Positions 1-12,539 of a DNA stretch of 64,000 nucleotides are shown here, piece after piece. The stretch lies in the NCBI GenBank assembly GCA_036362985.1, contig JAYGXS010000001.1:70246661-70310660 (forward strand). The letters are read 5' to 3'. Source of the stretch: Ligula intestinalis. Taxonomy: Eukaryota > Platyhelminthes > Cestoda > Diphyllobothriidea > Diphyllobothriidae. The notes under the pieces are model-generated. The model saw only the letters and a program-made list of their open reading frames with translations, was not told the origin of the DNA and did no database searches. Within the stretch, counting starts at the first letter, position 1; each line of letters opens with the position of its first letter. Position numbers and translations under genes: made by a program.

Positions 1-542
1 AGAATGTTTAAGTAGTGCACCTCATATATTCCTAGTCCAAGCTTGTTGTCCCACGGAAACGGTGGTTATAGGGGGTTTCCGGGGGTGGGGAGTTGGGATA
101 GACAGTGAAGGAAATTCGTAGAAGCAAGTTTAAATGGGAAAATGTAGTTAAATTAGTTTTTCTGCGGCCTCTGAGAGTAAGTTGTTCCGCATATAAACTG
201 AATGCGTGCAGACTCTACTAATATAACTCCAGAACGGTAAGTTGGACCTCAGGTAAGTTGATGTAGATGATCTCCAAGAATTTCCACAATTTTCCAGAAA
301 TTTCAAAAAACCTGAATTTTGGTAATCGGGTTTTTCCGGAATGCACGAAATGATTACACAAATTAGGAAAATCTACAGCTACAAATCAAAAACGTGTCAA
401 AAAGAGTATATTGCAGTTATTCAAGTGTATTTCCTTGCTTATCCTAATTCTCCCCTCATAAAACCGCTATAACCACCGTTTCCGTAGGATAAAATGCTGG
501 GTCTAAGGGTTTATGAAGTGCACTTTTTAAACTACTGTTGCC
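1..542. mobile_element. MITE-like element, copy 1 (left edge cut by window)
   Basis: About 110 bp at each end are inverted copies. On the left: GTTTAAGTAGTGCACCTCAT, CACGGAAACGGTGGTTATAG, GGGAGTTGGGATAG. On the right: the reverse complement, ending CACTTTTTAAACTACTGTTG. The interior AAGTTGGACCTCAGGTAAGT block recurs in the other copies. No transposase. Non-autonomous, family unknown. Confidence 0.75.
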
Positions 543-2059
543 AGACTTAGATTGGACATGGCTCCTATACAGACTATTGCCGCAATAAAAAGACTTCCTT
601 TTGACATTTGAGGTTTAAAGTTTCCTTTGAAACCACGAACAAGTCAAAACCAAAAGGCTGCTGACTAAAAAATGATAGAACAAAAACTCTTAACACTGAA
701 GATACAACAAGCCTTGACAGTGTGACAAACCAACAAGATCCGCAAGGAGAAAAGACATTCTATCTTATACGGGATGGGCATTTTGTTCCCCCATTACTAT
801 TTCCCCTCATGGAATTTTACTAAGCAAGGTTCAGAAACGTCAGTTCGTCAGTAAAGTTCCCAAAACGTCTCTCTATCCGATGCCTGTACGACACAAGTTC
901 TGGTCACCAAACTTGGAGGTAAGATGTTCTATTTTAAAAGGATGTTCCAACAGTTTACACCTTTGCAAAGATGATACCATCGACAGGTGCATGTTTTCGT
1001 TGCTAACTAACGACCGTTTATTGTTAATTCAATAGACTGCTTAGGCATTATAGATTGCCTCCATATTAAAATTCGAGTTTGTGTTTTATGGTTATTTAAT
1101 TACCAAATAAACGAATGAAACCTTTTATATGTCCGATACTTGGAGGATTGAAAATATTAACTATCCTAGGACATAGGGAGTGGCATTTACCTACCGAACA
1201 CCCCCTCACCAGGCAGGTGGACAAGCAATTATTCGCCTGTCGTTTACCTGCTATTTTTGGCTTAGAAATAGGCTTAGTGAGTCATCCACTGTCCATGATA
1301 CTTGCGTGATAAATTACTATGAACACCTCGCTTCCGTTTTATCTCCTGCTTCCGGAGATACCATCGACGTTGCAATTTGTCGCAGGGCAACAAACGTGCG
1401 ACACCTTACTGTAGCATCCCTGAGTAGGCGGACGTTTGGGACAGATTACACGACGTGGATAGGTGACAATGTCTCTGGCCGTTAGCCACTCAAGTGAATA
1501 GTGAGGAGGGTGCTTGATCACAGGCAAACGTCAAGGCAAGGGCGACGCCACAGATTTTACGCACGTCCCCCACTGACTGACTACACAGAATGGTGACGGC
1601 TAACGCGTAATCGTGTTTTACTGACTGACAGCCCAGTAGTGTGTCTGTGTTGCCAATTGTTTCACACAAACAAGGTTAAACCTAAGGGCTGCTCGTGGGG
1701 AGAAAATTCGCAGGACATACAATTGATTATTCTGGGTGGAAATTATGCCGTTGTTTGCATGCTTAAGTAGTCCATTACGGTCTTTTCACTTTTGTCCGTC
1801 CAGCCAGTAATCCATCGTAAAACACATTTGAATTATTCGAATAGGACTGTATCCAAAGTTGCATCCTTTGCGTTAATTTGACTGTTTTTATGAGTCTTAT
1901 TTTGAAATGCTTCAACAACAGCGTGCGAAGTCCAAGAAAGCTCTGCATGCAAAACTAGCATAGAAATTAATTTACCAATTAACAATTTAACAATTAAATT
2001 ATAAAGTTGGTTTCGCAGATTTGCTTAATTTGAGTTGACCCAAGTGTGAAAAACTCTAG
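543..2059. other. No gene recognised
   Basis: AT-rich sequence with only short, unconserved frames. 1115-1527 has three overlapping short frames on both strands and no domain. Nothing further is supported. Confidence 0.5.
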
Positions 2060-2138
2060 GCGTTTGGCAGGATTTTAACCCACGCATCAGAGAAAGCCTT
2101 TGCCGGAGTCTAATGCTCTACCGCTAAGCTACAAACGC
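2060..2138 (-). tRNA. tRNA-like gene with expanded anticodon loop (possibly Arg-CCG with a short intron)
   Basis: The minus strand starts GCGTTTG and ends CAAACGC, a perfect 7-bp acceptor stem. The D arm GCTTAGCGGTAGAGC matches a Pol III A box, and GGGTTAAAATCC is a B box with one changed base. The ATTAGA/TCTGAT anticodon stem encloses a 17-nt loop. Reading the loop with a 10-nt intron gives CTCCGGC and anticodon CCG. A TTTTT run follows within about ten bases as a terminator. A partial relative at 4617-4646 suggests a repeat family, so a tRNA-derived repeat is the alternative. Confidence 0.5.
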
Positions 2139-3362
2139 TACAAAATTATAATAAGAAAAAGAGACACACACAGATTTGCATATTGCCGAGCCTACTGTAG
2201 TCCGTTTACAGTGTTGAGTCTTTAAAGTTTTCAGGGTGCCGCAGGGGCGTTGGTACTAAAAGTTCACTTAGGGGCTTGCTGGGTTTACCTTTCCTCGTGC
2301 ACATCCTGACTGACAGAGGGCCATACAAATTGTTCCATATCTAGGCACAAAGATACGAAGCATGCCAAGTACAGCAAGAAGAGACTTTGCGCTCAGTAAT
2401 TAATTGCGCGGTTGGGTATGACTTCAATCCAGTTATAAGTTATCACTGGGTACTTCAACGGAATCGGACGAACTCCGCCTGTAGTATGCGGCGACTCTAA
2501 AGTCCGTAGAAGCGTCCTTATGTGTGTTATTTACCTCCGATTCTGAAAATTCAGGAAGCGTGCTTAAGCCTGAGTGATAATCATCAACTGCCTTATATAC
2601 CTCCTCCGGTGACGCTCATGAACCTCAGTTTTTCTGTAGAGGAAGGCCGCTGGGTAATACTCAAGAAACGAAAGTGACCATCAACCCTTTCCACTAACAC
2701 TCTATCAAACCACATACAAATATAGAGGGAGAAAACACTTGTCAATAACCGGAAACCTACGTCGGGTCGCCCAATCTACCCCTCTTGTTTGTTGCTCAAA
2801 CATATAGTACAGTAGATGGAGCGCTTGACCTAATATTGTTTCCTTTTACCCCTTTCAGTTCACTGTCGTTCCTCAAGAAGTCTTTCCTAGAGCAGTTAGT
2901 CTTGCTTTACACCAGTTATAACACCTAACCCCGCTACTTGTTATGAACATTTATTTGCCTTTATATGGACCGTTCGACAGGCGATGTGGCCCGACTGAGA
3001 TAGCTAGCATCCGTACAGGAAGTCCATTCCATCCTGAGATCTGAAGTGGAAGCAGCCAAGCAGTTGAATGGGTGTCACTTACGTTCCCAAACAACCACAG
3101 ATGAAACCTACGCAGATATAATAACCTTAGTTCGTTATATTTAAATCCTATTAATCATAATTGTTGCCTGGTTATTATTACAGTCGGAAAATGGTAAGAG
3201 TGAATTGTATGACCGCTTATAAAAGACATGTGAAGAGGAATAATCCGCAGTATGTCCGAATTTATGTCAAATTCTGAGCGAATACGACTTCGGATTAGGT
3301 GAGTTTTGGGGTTCTGTTTAAGCTTGAGAACAGAGTCAGAATTAACTGTACGGTTATACTAT
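2139..3362. other. No gene recognised
   Basis: No frame longer than about 60 codons and no repeat recognised except SINE family A starting at the right edge. Confidence 0.5.
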
Positions 3363-3530
3363 TATCGACAAAGACAAGGGAGACTTGAATGGCCATTTCT
3401 GGCTTATAAGCCATCGTCAGACACTTATACCTAGACCAAAGTGGCGTCCCATTCTAGCCTTGAAGTTGCGAAGTCTTTGGTCAGAGTCAAGCGCCCTAAC
3501 CATTGAGCCACGAGCTCATTGTCTTGCCAA
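3363..3530 (-). repeat. tRNA-derived SINE, family A
   Basis: Minus strand: head GAGCTCGTGGCTCAATGG then TTAGGGCGCTT (A box) and a degenerate B-box region, followed by the family tail GATGGCTTATAAGCCAGAAA, TGGCCATTCAAGTCTCCC and TTGTCTTTGTCGATAA. The same tail recurs at 25.97, 29.1 and 35.66-35.87 kb. The short plus-strand frame across it is not a gene. Confidence 0.7.
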
Positions 3531-5671
3531 GTTAGATCAGGGGATATTGAAACTCCTTGATGAACGTTCACCGACCGCTAGAAGGACTCATCTATCCCGT
3601 TCTGCCTGAGGTCTCGACAGAGGCCCTGAAAACCGTAGGAGCTAGTAGTATAGGCAAAAAGTTTTACCGGCAAAGAAAAAGGCGACGAGGAAGGATTATC
3701 GTTTAAAGTAGGGCTAGGGTTAAATTAAGTTTGCAGTTTACTGTTATCTTAGGTTCAGTGTGAGATCTAAGGCACTAGACTACTTACCTATCCTGAAATT
3801 TGTCGCAAGATTATATATTTAGGTAAGACATTCCTACTTCCGTGTCCTGTTATCCTCACCTTAAAGATATATTTTAAGGCAGAAGTTGTTGTTCAAGTGG
3901 CCACGTTCCACAATCTGTATGACCCAGCAAATCATATGCGAAGACTCTAAGTGAATTATTCGACTAATCCAGTCTGCTGACGATCTTCTAAGATCAAGCT
4001 GCTTGCGGCATCATGCATCTCCTTTCGTCATTAAGATGAAAAATTTTATTTGTATGGGCTGTCTGAAGTGGAGAGTGCAGCCATTATCCCCTCTAACTGC
4101 ATTCCTTTACAGATCTTTGACCCGGGTTGGGATATCGCTGAATAATGGCGGCACGTAGGCCAAAAAGGCCGTTGCACTATTCCTGCTTTCGTTAACACTT
4201 CTCACCTATTTTATGCCATAACCTGTCAGGGCTCGAGACTCACAGCCTCAGGCCATGACGGAAGCGTCCATTGTGGTTAGCCAATCAGGAAAAATGAATC
4301 AATACGACTTCCCTGTGGTAGATACTTATGCAGGCCTTAACACGAACCTTAACCTTAATTCCATCTTTGAGCTTAACCCCAACCATAACCTTAAGCATAA
4401 ACTTGACCCTACTCTAATCTTCACCCGAAACTTACGGTTTGACGGTTCTTTTTACCGCGTCCTACTTAGGTAGCCATACAGGTCAATCCTACCGTCTAAT
4501 TGGGGGCCCGAGGCGTGCAGCTCCAGAGCAGGACCGAAGTGTCTATTTTGGTTAACTACTGAGGATCAATTTATGAACACGACGCCCTTGCAGTACCACC
4601 ACATCCCTAAAATTCTAGGCGTTTCAAAGTTTTTTATCCCACGCATATTCCTTTATTTTGCAACACCATTCCCGTATCACGATACACTTACCCTAAAGTA
4701 GCCGATATGTTTTGCCTTGCCCTCTGGAATTCGCTTACGTCCATTTGCACCCGGTTTATACTTGCACCTACTTTGACAACACAAAAAACTGCAACCGTTA
4801 AAGATAAACCTACTGTGTGGCGTAACCGCCACCTGCTTTCAAGGACATGAACCTTCATCTGCATTTTTAACGCTCCGTGTTCTTGAAATGGCATTCCGCT
4901 ACTGCATTCCTTTTCATTCAGTACGCTTGCACCAGCAGGAGGAGGGAAACTGCTGGGGATCCTAGTAACAGCATCGATCAGTGGCAAAAGGCGATTTGAC
5001 TCACAAATCAGATGCGTCTTGGCACTGTCTTGCTTTTTTTCGAGGGGGGGGGAGGGGGGAAAGAATGCAGCTATCTTTTTAGCCGACGGCTAAATTAGCG
5101 CGCTACTTTCACACGTTTAACAAAATCGCACACTCTTGTCTGAGGAGGAAAGAAAACATTCGCTGTTTGGGGGGGGGGGGGGGTTGGGAGGCTAACAGTG
5201 CACTCAGGACACCAGTTTGGCGTGTTTTGTGTGTTTGCCAGGTTTTTTGAGTTACCTGACTGCCTTTACAGCTCGAAAACTAACAGAACAAGATAACAGA
5301 AGGCAGCCCATGTCCCTCACCATAGGCGGAAGAATTAGCAAAAAATTGTTATTTTACAGTCCAAGGTGCGCTCACATCGGGACACAGTACAAATCTCGTT
5401 TAAAGAAGTTACAGTAGGGGGTGGAGGTTGTTCAAACCGTTGAATCCCCAGATTGATTTCAGTACAGCTTCGAGTTAAAGAAGACCCCTGGGTAATTTCC
5501 TGATGCTTCTTTAACCGACACTTATTTGGCAGTAATATAATGCACCGCACGGAGCAGACTATCCCCTCTTTATCCTGACTAGGGGCTTATATGCATGTTT
5601 TCTGTTTTGTTCCGGAGCTTTGATCCGCGTAAAACTGGTAGCGAAGGGTACGTAGTAGTCAAGACGTTTTA
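3531..5671. other. No gene; block B relic, one telomere-like tract, G-runs
   Basis: 3590-3640 (minus) contains GGGATAGATGAGTCC, related to the GGGACGAGTGAGTCC block at 26.2 and 35.9 kb. 4330-4440 is the CCTAA-type tract. 5039-5058 and 5169-5183 are G-runs. Other frames look incidental. Confidence 0.5.
4330..4440. repeat. Degenerate TTAGGG-like (CCTAA-type) tract
   Basis: Irregular repetition of AACCTTAACC, CTTAACCCC, CATAACCTTAAG and TGACCCTACTC. It resembles a decayed CCCTAA array or a tail of imperfect short repeats. The 72-codon plus-strand frame over it is a by-product of the repeat. Confidence 0.5.
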
Positions 5672-5826
5672 CTGACAAAGAGAAGAGAGACTTGGCGGGC
5701 TATACTTGGCTTTTTCTTTTTTTTCAGCAACTTGCGTTACGCCAAACTCAGAAATAGAAACCTAAAGTTGGCACACGAGTTCATTTAGTTGTCAAGCCCT
5801 ATGCTCTACCAGTAGAGGCATAATTG
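5672..5826 (-). repeat. tRNA-derived SINE, family A, divergent copy
   Basis: Minus strand begins CCTCTACTGGTAGAGCATAG (A-box-like) and ends near an AAGTCTCTCTTCTCTTTGTC tail resembling the family A 3' end. The middle is poorly preserved and interrupted by a T-run. Assigned only by its two ends. Confidence 0.4.
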
Positions 5827-7653
5827 GTGACTGTTGTACAGTATATTATAGGGACTAGTGCTTAAAATTTAACAGTGATCCACGAGGACCCATATAAAGA
5901 AATCACAGGTCACACAGGAAGGTTTCGCCGGCGTAAGAGTCATCTTCAGACCAAGTTACATTTATTCGAAAAAAATACCCCTAGTAGTATAACATCAGCT
6001 TCACGTCAGAAAATTTACCTAAATGTCCTCAATTCGGTTAGCCTGTCTGACAAGCCTGTGGATATGCTTCACCCGAGTCAGTCTCTAGACCTCCTTTCAT
6101 GTCATATTTTGGTTGAAATTTATTTTCTATTAGTGCGGTTTTTAAAAAAGGAAACAGGAAGAAGTGACGGTGTATACAATAATGACCATTCGTTGCAAAA
6201 CTGATTAACATAAAGTGTCAATACACAGTAATCCTTCGAAATATTGAGTTGAACTACCATTTTCAGGTCACTGCGTCTTTGTTCAGTCAGAAAAATCAAA
6301 TCGCTGCGTTGAAGTATCATAACCAATCAAGCATCTCCACGTATATTAGAAAAGCTATTTCCCTGCGCTAATAGTTGGCTTCGCCTTATTAGCCTTTTCT
6401 GACCTCTGACAATCTATTGACAATTGACGAAACCTAGGTGATTTCATCATGCAGCCATATCTGAGAATATTCATAATCTTCACACGAATCCTGTTCACAG
6501 AATAATTTAGCTAAGCCACCATTTGGTGCTGCTCTCATATGACTATCGGTATAACCAGTCGCAGTCTACAGAGAGCTAGCCCTATTCTTAAGGTAAGACG
6601 GTTTAGTTCAACTGTCGAATAATCACATAGGCCAGCTTCAAGTCAGATACCTTCGCAAGGAGGAGCTCGGGTGTGGCTGATGAACGAGAATACATAAACT
6701 ATTAGTGGTCATTCTGATCCAATTTTCCCTTACAGGCAGTCGTTCTCGCTTGATCGTTTGTTTAAATGTCTACACTTAAACTCGCCTAGGAAGCTTGCTT
6801 GGTTTCTACCACGCCCAACATATCACGTAAGTCTGCCTTCCACTCCTATTGGCTGCAATTTTTTGCAGGAAAATGCGAGCAAGCTCCAGATTAAATTCCC
6901 CATCAAAAGGTCTTAACGTAGTTCACATTCTCTATCAAATTCTTCATGCACTTATTCACTGGCCACTCCACAGTCGGATAGGATGAATTCGTGATTTTAT
7001 TTACAATTTCATGAGCCGTTGAAGTCAGCGCCATCCCAGAATTTAGTCGGCAGTATTTTAGCACGTGTACTTTTCTGCCTAACGTAAATCAGTACAAAGC
7101 TGTTTTGTTGCCACGACCTTGATGAAACGGTTCATGGACTTCACATATGGTCTTCCCCACTTCAAGCGCAGTCTAACAGCTCATGAACAAAATAATGCGT
7201 ACAAGAATGTCAGAAGTAAGCTTATTATTATTAACGAGGACGAACCCGCACAGCATTTTAAGACTGACAGTCAAATCTCTTGCATAAATGTTTTCCTATC
7301 AGTGGTCAGTTCGCGATATAGATGGGTTTTGATCGAAACATGGATACGTCTTTGTCAGTAATTTATTCCTGCCTATGATCTATATATGCAGGCGTAGACG
7401 AGTCAGGCATATAAATCGCGATGTAAACATCTGTAGATGCGAGAAACATAAGATTTAGGAACAGAATTTAGGATAGCAGTTGCATTTTCAGATATCTGCC
7501 GAAAGTTGGAGACAGAAAATGCGTGCCAATCAGCTTTCGCAAGTTCACAAGTTTAAAAATTTCATCGAACTGCAAACTAGTAAAAGGTCTACTTCAGAGT
7601 TGCAGAGAGGAAATGTGAGGATTTCCAATACGAGCGAAAATGTGAGTCCTAGG
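5827..7653. other. No gene recognised
   Basis: Frames of 109 codons (5875-6204) and 80 codons (7119-7361) show no motif and no coding-like composition. No repeat family recognised. Confidence 0.5.
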
Positions 7654-7985
7654 AAGTAATTGAGAAGAAGACGACTCAATCGCTGGGACAACACTTTTAT
7701 TCGCCTGATGTTTCGACATCCGTCGCGGATTCATCCTCAGAGACATTGGCAGAAAACGGTAGCAAAAACGGAGAATACATATGCAGGAGTTTGCAATATT
7801 TTTAAAGTACAGTCATTACTGCAAACACAAAGCGAGGATTAACGTTAATTGCCTTCTTGTGCGTAGGTAGTTTTTTGGACGACATGCGGGCTCTGTTGAA
7901 CTTTCATCACGCGTGGTGGACCCGGATGTCGAAACGTCGGGCGAATAAAAGTATTGTCCCAGCGATCGAGTCGTCTTTTTCTCAA
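7654..7985 (-). repeat. Penelope-type 3' end with inverted terminal copy (fold-back)
   Basis: Plus-strand 7654-7745 (GATTGAGTCG type sequence, GGGACAACACTTTTATTCGC, TTTCGACATCCGTCGCGGAT) is repeated inverted at 7925-7985. On the minus strand the left arm reads CTGAGGA, then a stem-forming ATCCG-CGA-CGGAT, then TCGAAACATC and GCGAATAAA. The interior is shared with 9190-9410. No ORF. The core resembles the Penelope hammerhead region, but degenerate. Confidence 0.65.
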
Positions 7986-9187
7986 TGTGAGGATTATTCC
8001 GAGTTAAGTCTACCCCACCGTATGTCACATGCTTTGCAGCTCAGGCGTTTAACTTTGTCCGTAGAGTATAGGAATAAGTTTGTGCCTTCTGAAAAGTTAG
8101 CATGCAGTTATTAAAGTATTTGCAAGAGACTGCTCTGAAATTCAACTTTTGTCTGTAATACTACCAGGTACAACTTTGCTTGCCGACCCGAACGTACAGC
8201 AGATCGTCTTTATGTAGCATTTATGGTATGCTGAAAATGTTCCTACATATTTATACTAACACGATGTTATGATTGCTTATTTTTTTCAAACCTATAACAT
8301 TCCCCGTCTACATTTTTCGAAGAAGTTCTCAATTAATCGCCTAATAGATCAGCCATCTGTCCACGAAGATGCGATTCTATAGTAGAACTAGCACATATGA
8401 AGATAGAATCATTATTTTCAATCAATGATTTCCGGCGACGGTTGGATATGTGGCTCCACTCAGAAGATGGAAATACGCAAATGATGCTAATGGGAATTAT
8501 ATAGTATGTGCAAACGAAACTGGCCGATAACAGCTTTTTATAAGCGGAAGTTAACAAGATTCCTTTATGTCATTAACCTGTTGAATACACAAATGGAACA
8601 TTAAAAAACGCGAGCGCGCAATTTTGTAAATGGATGTTAAAAAGAAAAAAACCTAGGGCACTGGTCAGATATCTTAAGCAAGCTGACCCCAGTCCACGAT
8701 AAGCAAATCCGTTCGAGACGGACGTGTGAAGGATATATTAGTAATTCGGATTTCTCGTGATAGGTGCGAATAAAGATAAAATTGAAGTTTCCAAAGTCGA
8801 TAGCCTAACCATAAACCCGTGCCTAAATCTTAAACCCACTCATAAACCCCTTAACGTAAATCTGACACTAACTACGTCATTTATCCCTTAACTTGACCGT
8901 CTAACCCTAATCTATAGCCCAAGCCTCAACCCCTAGGGCCCGCTCTATCCCCAACTCTTATATCTAATTTCAGCCCCTAACCGTAATTTTCCCGATCCCA
9001 AGCTAACACTAATGATAACACATAAGGGAAGTGTGGTTGGAAACGAGCAAAAGGAAAGTGAATCGTTATTTCTATTAAATAACTTACTTCGGAGTGAATA
9101 ACAACTCGTGTGTTATAATCAGCCGGTAAAAACCTCAAAATCCTATCCTCTGCTTATGGATTCCAGTGTGTCTGATCGAATAGAAGC
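7986..9187. other. No gene; CCTAA-type tract at its right side
   Basis: AT-rich. A C-rich degenerate short-repeat tract occupies 8800-9015. Nothing else is recognised. Confidence 0.5.
8800..9015. repeat. Degenerate TTAGGG-like (CCTAA-type) tract
   Basis: About 200 bp of C-rich, purine-poor sequence with recurring CCTAACC, TAAACCC, CTTAACTTG, CTAACCCTAATC and CCCTAACCG at irregular spacing. Longer than the 4.3-kb tract and likely of the same origin. Confidence 0.55.
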
Positions 9188-9410
9188 CGAAGAAAAAGAT
9201 TCGATCGCTGGGACAATGCGTTTATTTGCCTGACGTTTCGACATCCGTTGCGGATTCATCATCAGAGACATAAGTAGCCGAAAAGGGAAATGCATGCACA
9301 GAAGTTTGCAGTATTTATAGAATACAGTCATTACTGCAAACATACAGCGACAATTAACGTTAATTTCCTTCTTGCGCGTGGAAAGTTTGTTGGATAGCAC
9401 GTGGGCTCTG
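9188..9410 (-). repeat. Penelope-type 3' end fragment
   Basis: Same family as 7654-7900 and same orientation. Shared blocks include GCAGTAATGACTGTA, TTAACGTTAATT and AAGAAGG. On the minus strand CTGATGA (9259-9265) is followed by a TCCG/CGGA stem and GAAACGTC (9232-9239), then a GCAAATAAA tail. No coding remnant is recognised. Confidence 0.65.
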
Positions 9411-10839
9411 ACCTGTAAAAATTTCATATTGGCAATGTATTGGTGAATAAAAGACGCTTGGTAAGAAGACGAAAAGATGAAGGGATTCATTAGAAGCTGA
9501 TAGACCACCTAACCACACGAATATTTTTACGGAATCAAAGTGGATAAATATAGTGGATTAACGTCAGATAAATAATAATCTTCATTGTTCTAGCAAAGGC
9601 CTGGTGACTCATCTAATTGGCATCTGACCTACAGAGCTGAGTCCACTTTCCCATCCCACCTATATGATGCTAGGTTTGGGTTGGCGAAATCTAATCATAT
9701 TGCATTGCATGAATGAGTAAAAGGAGGAAACATTCTGTAGAGAACTCGGATGCTGTCTGGTTTGCCTTCCATATTTGCCAAGGAACCTCTCATTATTCAC
9801 TCTCTAACTTTCAGTGAGTAGTCCTGTTTATCTATTTTTTTCTTCCATTGTTCAGCTAAACATGCATGCAGATTTAACCACTCGAGCTGCTAGCACTCAG
9901 AAGCCGAATAGATTGACAAAAATCGTGATCGGAGCTTCGCAACCATGTTAACTTACCTTACTGGGTAGTTGTATTGTTGTTGATCGTATATTTGTTCGCA
10001 CTCAGTAAACAGGAGGCAAGGAATTGTGGTAATGTCGGTTCTATGCGTGCCCTAAGAAAAACCAGCAAATGGCTCTTTCTCTTGGCTTGGATAATTTAGC
10101 CAAACCTTTACGTCAACGGGTGTTGGCAACAGCCGAGGTAGTGACTATACGGCTAGCGAATCCAGTGCTGTGTTGTCAGGAGACGCTAACACAAGCAATT
10201 TAATTTCCGTGGCCGACCCCGACGCCAGATGGCAATCGAATATCACCCCCCAACCCCCCCCCCCCCGGTGACAGCCGTCCCCTTTCTCCACTCGACAGTA
10301 ATTATCACTCCACCTCCCAACCCATAGCCAACGCTCTAAACCTTCCTTTATTTCCTCCCTCTTCCAGTGCAAAGATCGCTATGCAGGCGGCGTGAAAACG
10401 AGGAGTTGTAATCAAAGGACTTTCATTAACCGTGCCTTACTGTAGTATTTTCAGTATCCATGCAATTGTACTGGCCTAATGATAAACTGCTAAAAACATA
10501 TATTTGCCGAATAAAATTTCTAATTTTCGTAAGGCAGAATGAGCACGCTTTATAGGTGCATTTAAACATCCATGGAGTGGACCATAGTAACTTTGGCTTT
10601 GACTGTCGTGGATCTACGGTCAGGGCAGCGGCTTCGAGCATCTCAGTCCTTATACCCACGGCTAAACATACGGCAAAAATATAGGCCTGTTGAAGATGGA
10701 GGATTTACTTTTGTCTGGATAAATGACATGATGAAGAAAACTAGGAGACATTGTAGGAGCCCAGTACGTTTAAGTCAATATATTTTTAAAACTTTAATGA
10801 ATATGATGTGTAGCGGGATACGAAATAATCAGTATCGCG
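9411..10839. other. No gene recognised
   Basis: Contains a C-run near 10250 and short frames without similarity. 10145-10372 (minus) is open because of low-complexity composition. Confidence 0.5.
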
Positions 10840-11095
10840 TGGAGTTAAGGCTAATAAGGTTAACCCTAACGGCCGCGATCTTCCAGGCCCGGTTCCTTAG
10901 GAGATGAGAGAAGTTATGGGAAGGCCAGAGTAATATGAAGAGCGTATTGTGTACAGACGGAATAGAAAATAGTTTGTTATAGATTTGACTAGCGCAGCGC
11001 ACGTCTAGCCGCGAGGCGAGCTTTGTCCGAAGTGATGTATAGCGGCAGCCATGGCCCTGAGGTATGTTCAGACGAATTGAGGTCACGCCATTGTG
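10840..11095 (+). repeat. Anonymous interspersed repeat R1, copy 1
   Basis: Shares with 27632-28000 the series GGAGTTAAG, GCGATCTTC, GAGAGAAGT or AGAGAAGTT, GAAGGCCAGAGTA, ATATTGTGTACA or GTATTGTGTACA, GATTTGACT and GGATTGAGGTCACG or GAATTGAGGTCACG. No coding signal and no recognised family; an LTR fragment is possible. Confidence 0.55.
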
Positions 11096-12539
11096 GGTTG
11101 AGGCCAGAATGAGGAAGACGCGGTGCGTGCGTTCGCTAGCAGTGAAGGTTGTGCGTCAGTTTGCTTCTGGCCCGAAGCACACGAAAAACTGCCTACGCGC
11201 GGGGCCTCATGCTCTGAGTGACCTCGTCTGTGGCGTCACGATTTAGGAGGGCGTCTGGCAGCAGCGACCACTACATCTGTACTGTGATTAATAGGTCCAT
11301 TTGCGGTCTTCAAGCAGCTCGGCGTTGTAGTACACAAGTGATTCCAGTTTTTTAAGCCACAGGGGTGCATGCACGTCTTATTGGTCAGGTATTTGTACTT
11401 TTGAAAGGAAAAATGCTCTTTCCTGATCCATAAGCCCTCCCAGAACCGTTAGCTTGAATGCCAGATACAACGGCATTTTGCATAAAGCATTATGACCTAG
11501 GAACAGGCAGTAAGCACCTTAAATGGCCGTCAGCTGATTTGAAGTGATGGGTACCTACAAAAGAATGTGGTTTGCATGAAAGCAAGACACTAGTAGCGCT
11601 TTCGGCGTAGGTAGTCCTGCTTATTATTTGGAAGCCTGACATGCATTTAAATTCACATATGCGGATGAAAGGTGAGTTACAGTACAATAATTAAGTCTTT
11701 TCCTTAGGGTTGGCTATTTTTAGATACCTCCTGAACATAAATTATATGTAAACCAGGGCAAAGCACGAGCCTTCCTAGGAGCTCTCATATGTGGTAGCCT
11801 ATTTACGGCAGTTATTCTTCTACTTTGCCTTTGTGGTGGCTGATCAGCGTTCACTTCCGACTATTCAATTTAAACAAACCTATACATACTTTAGCATCCG
11901 TTGCAGGTACAAAGTGAAAAATTCGCTACTTTATAAACTATTCATGTGGCGCAAATATTCTTTGGTAGTTCGTTTCACAAAACTGAAATGTTTACAGTTG
12001 GCAAAGAGCTATTTAATCGCCTCTCAATAATCATCCTGGATGTGGGACAGGATAAAACTTTACACTCTGATGGAAATGGATGTAACAATGAGTGGTAACA
12101 CCGTAGACGCTAGACCGCCATCCAAAAAGTACATCCGCTGGAGGCGGTTAGTAATAATTTATGTGGTTTTGCACCGGTGACAGCCTGGAAGCCTCAGAAA
12201 TCGCGAATAGGATGTTATGCGAGGCCACCAATATGAATAAGGAAGCACCGCATTTAAATACAGAAAATTTTAAAATCTTAAAATATTTGGTGAGGACTTT
12301 GACATCAGCATAATTCTGAATGCATGGACGCAGAAATGACGTTGTGCACTTCCGCGTTGGAAAAACCTAGTTGGCCATAAATTCGTTGTTAGATTTTAGC
12401 TCATCAAAACTCACCATCTTAGAAAATACTAGTTTACTTGATCACCATCAATCATGCTAACAACACATTGTCGATTGAGAAGAAACTGCAGACTGTTTAC
12501 TCAACAGGTGTGTGCGTGCGTGCGTTTGTGTGTATGCGC
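11096..12539. other. No gene recognised
   Basis: Anonymous AT-rich sequence between repeat R1 and the truncated 5' end of the RTE-like LINE. A GTGTGCGTGCGTGCGTTTGT run at about 12510 marks the junction. Confidence 0.5.

Noticed and set aside
4255..4473. Asn/Leu-rich 72-codon protein
   Set aside because: The Asn-Leu pattern is a translation of the degenerate CCTTAA tract.
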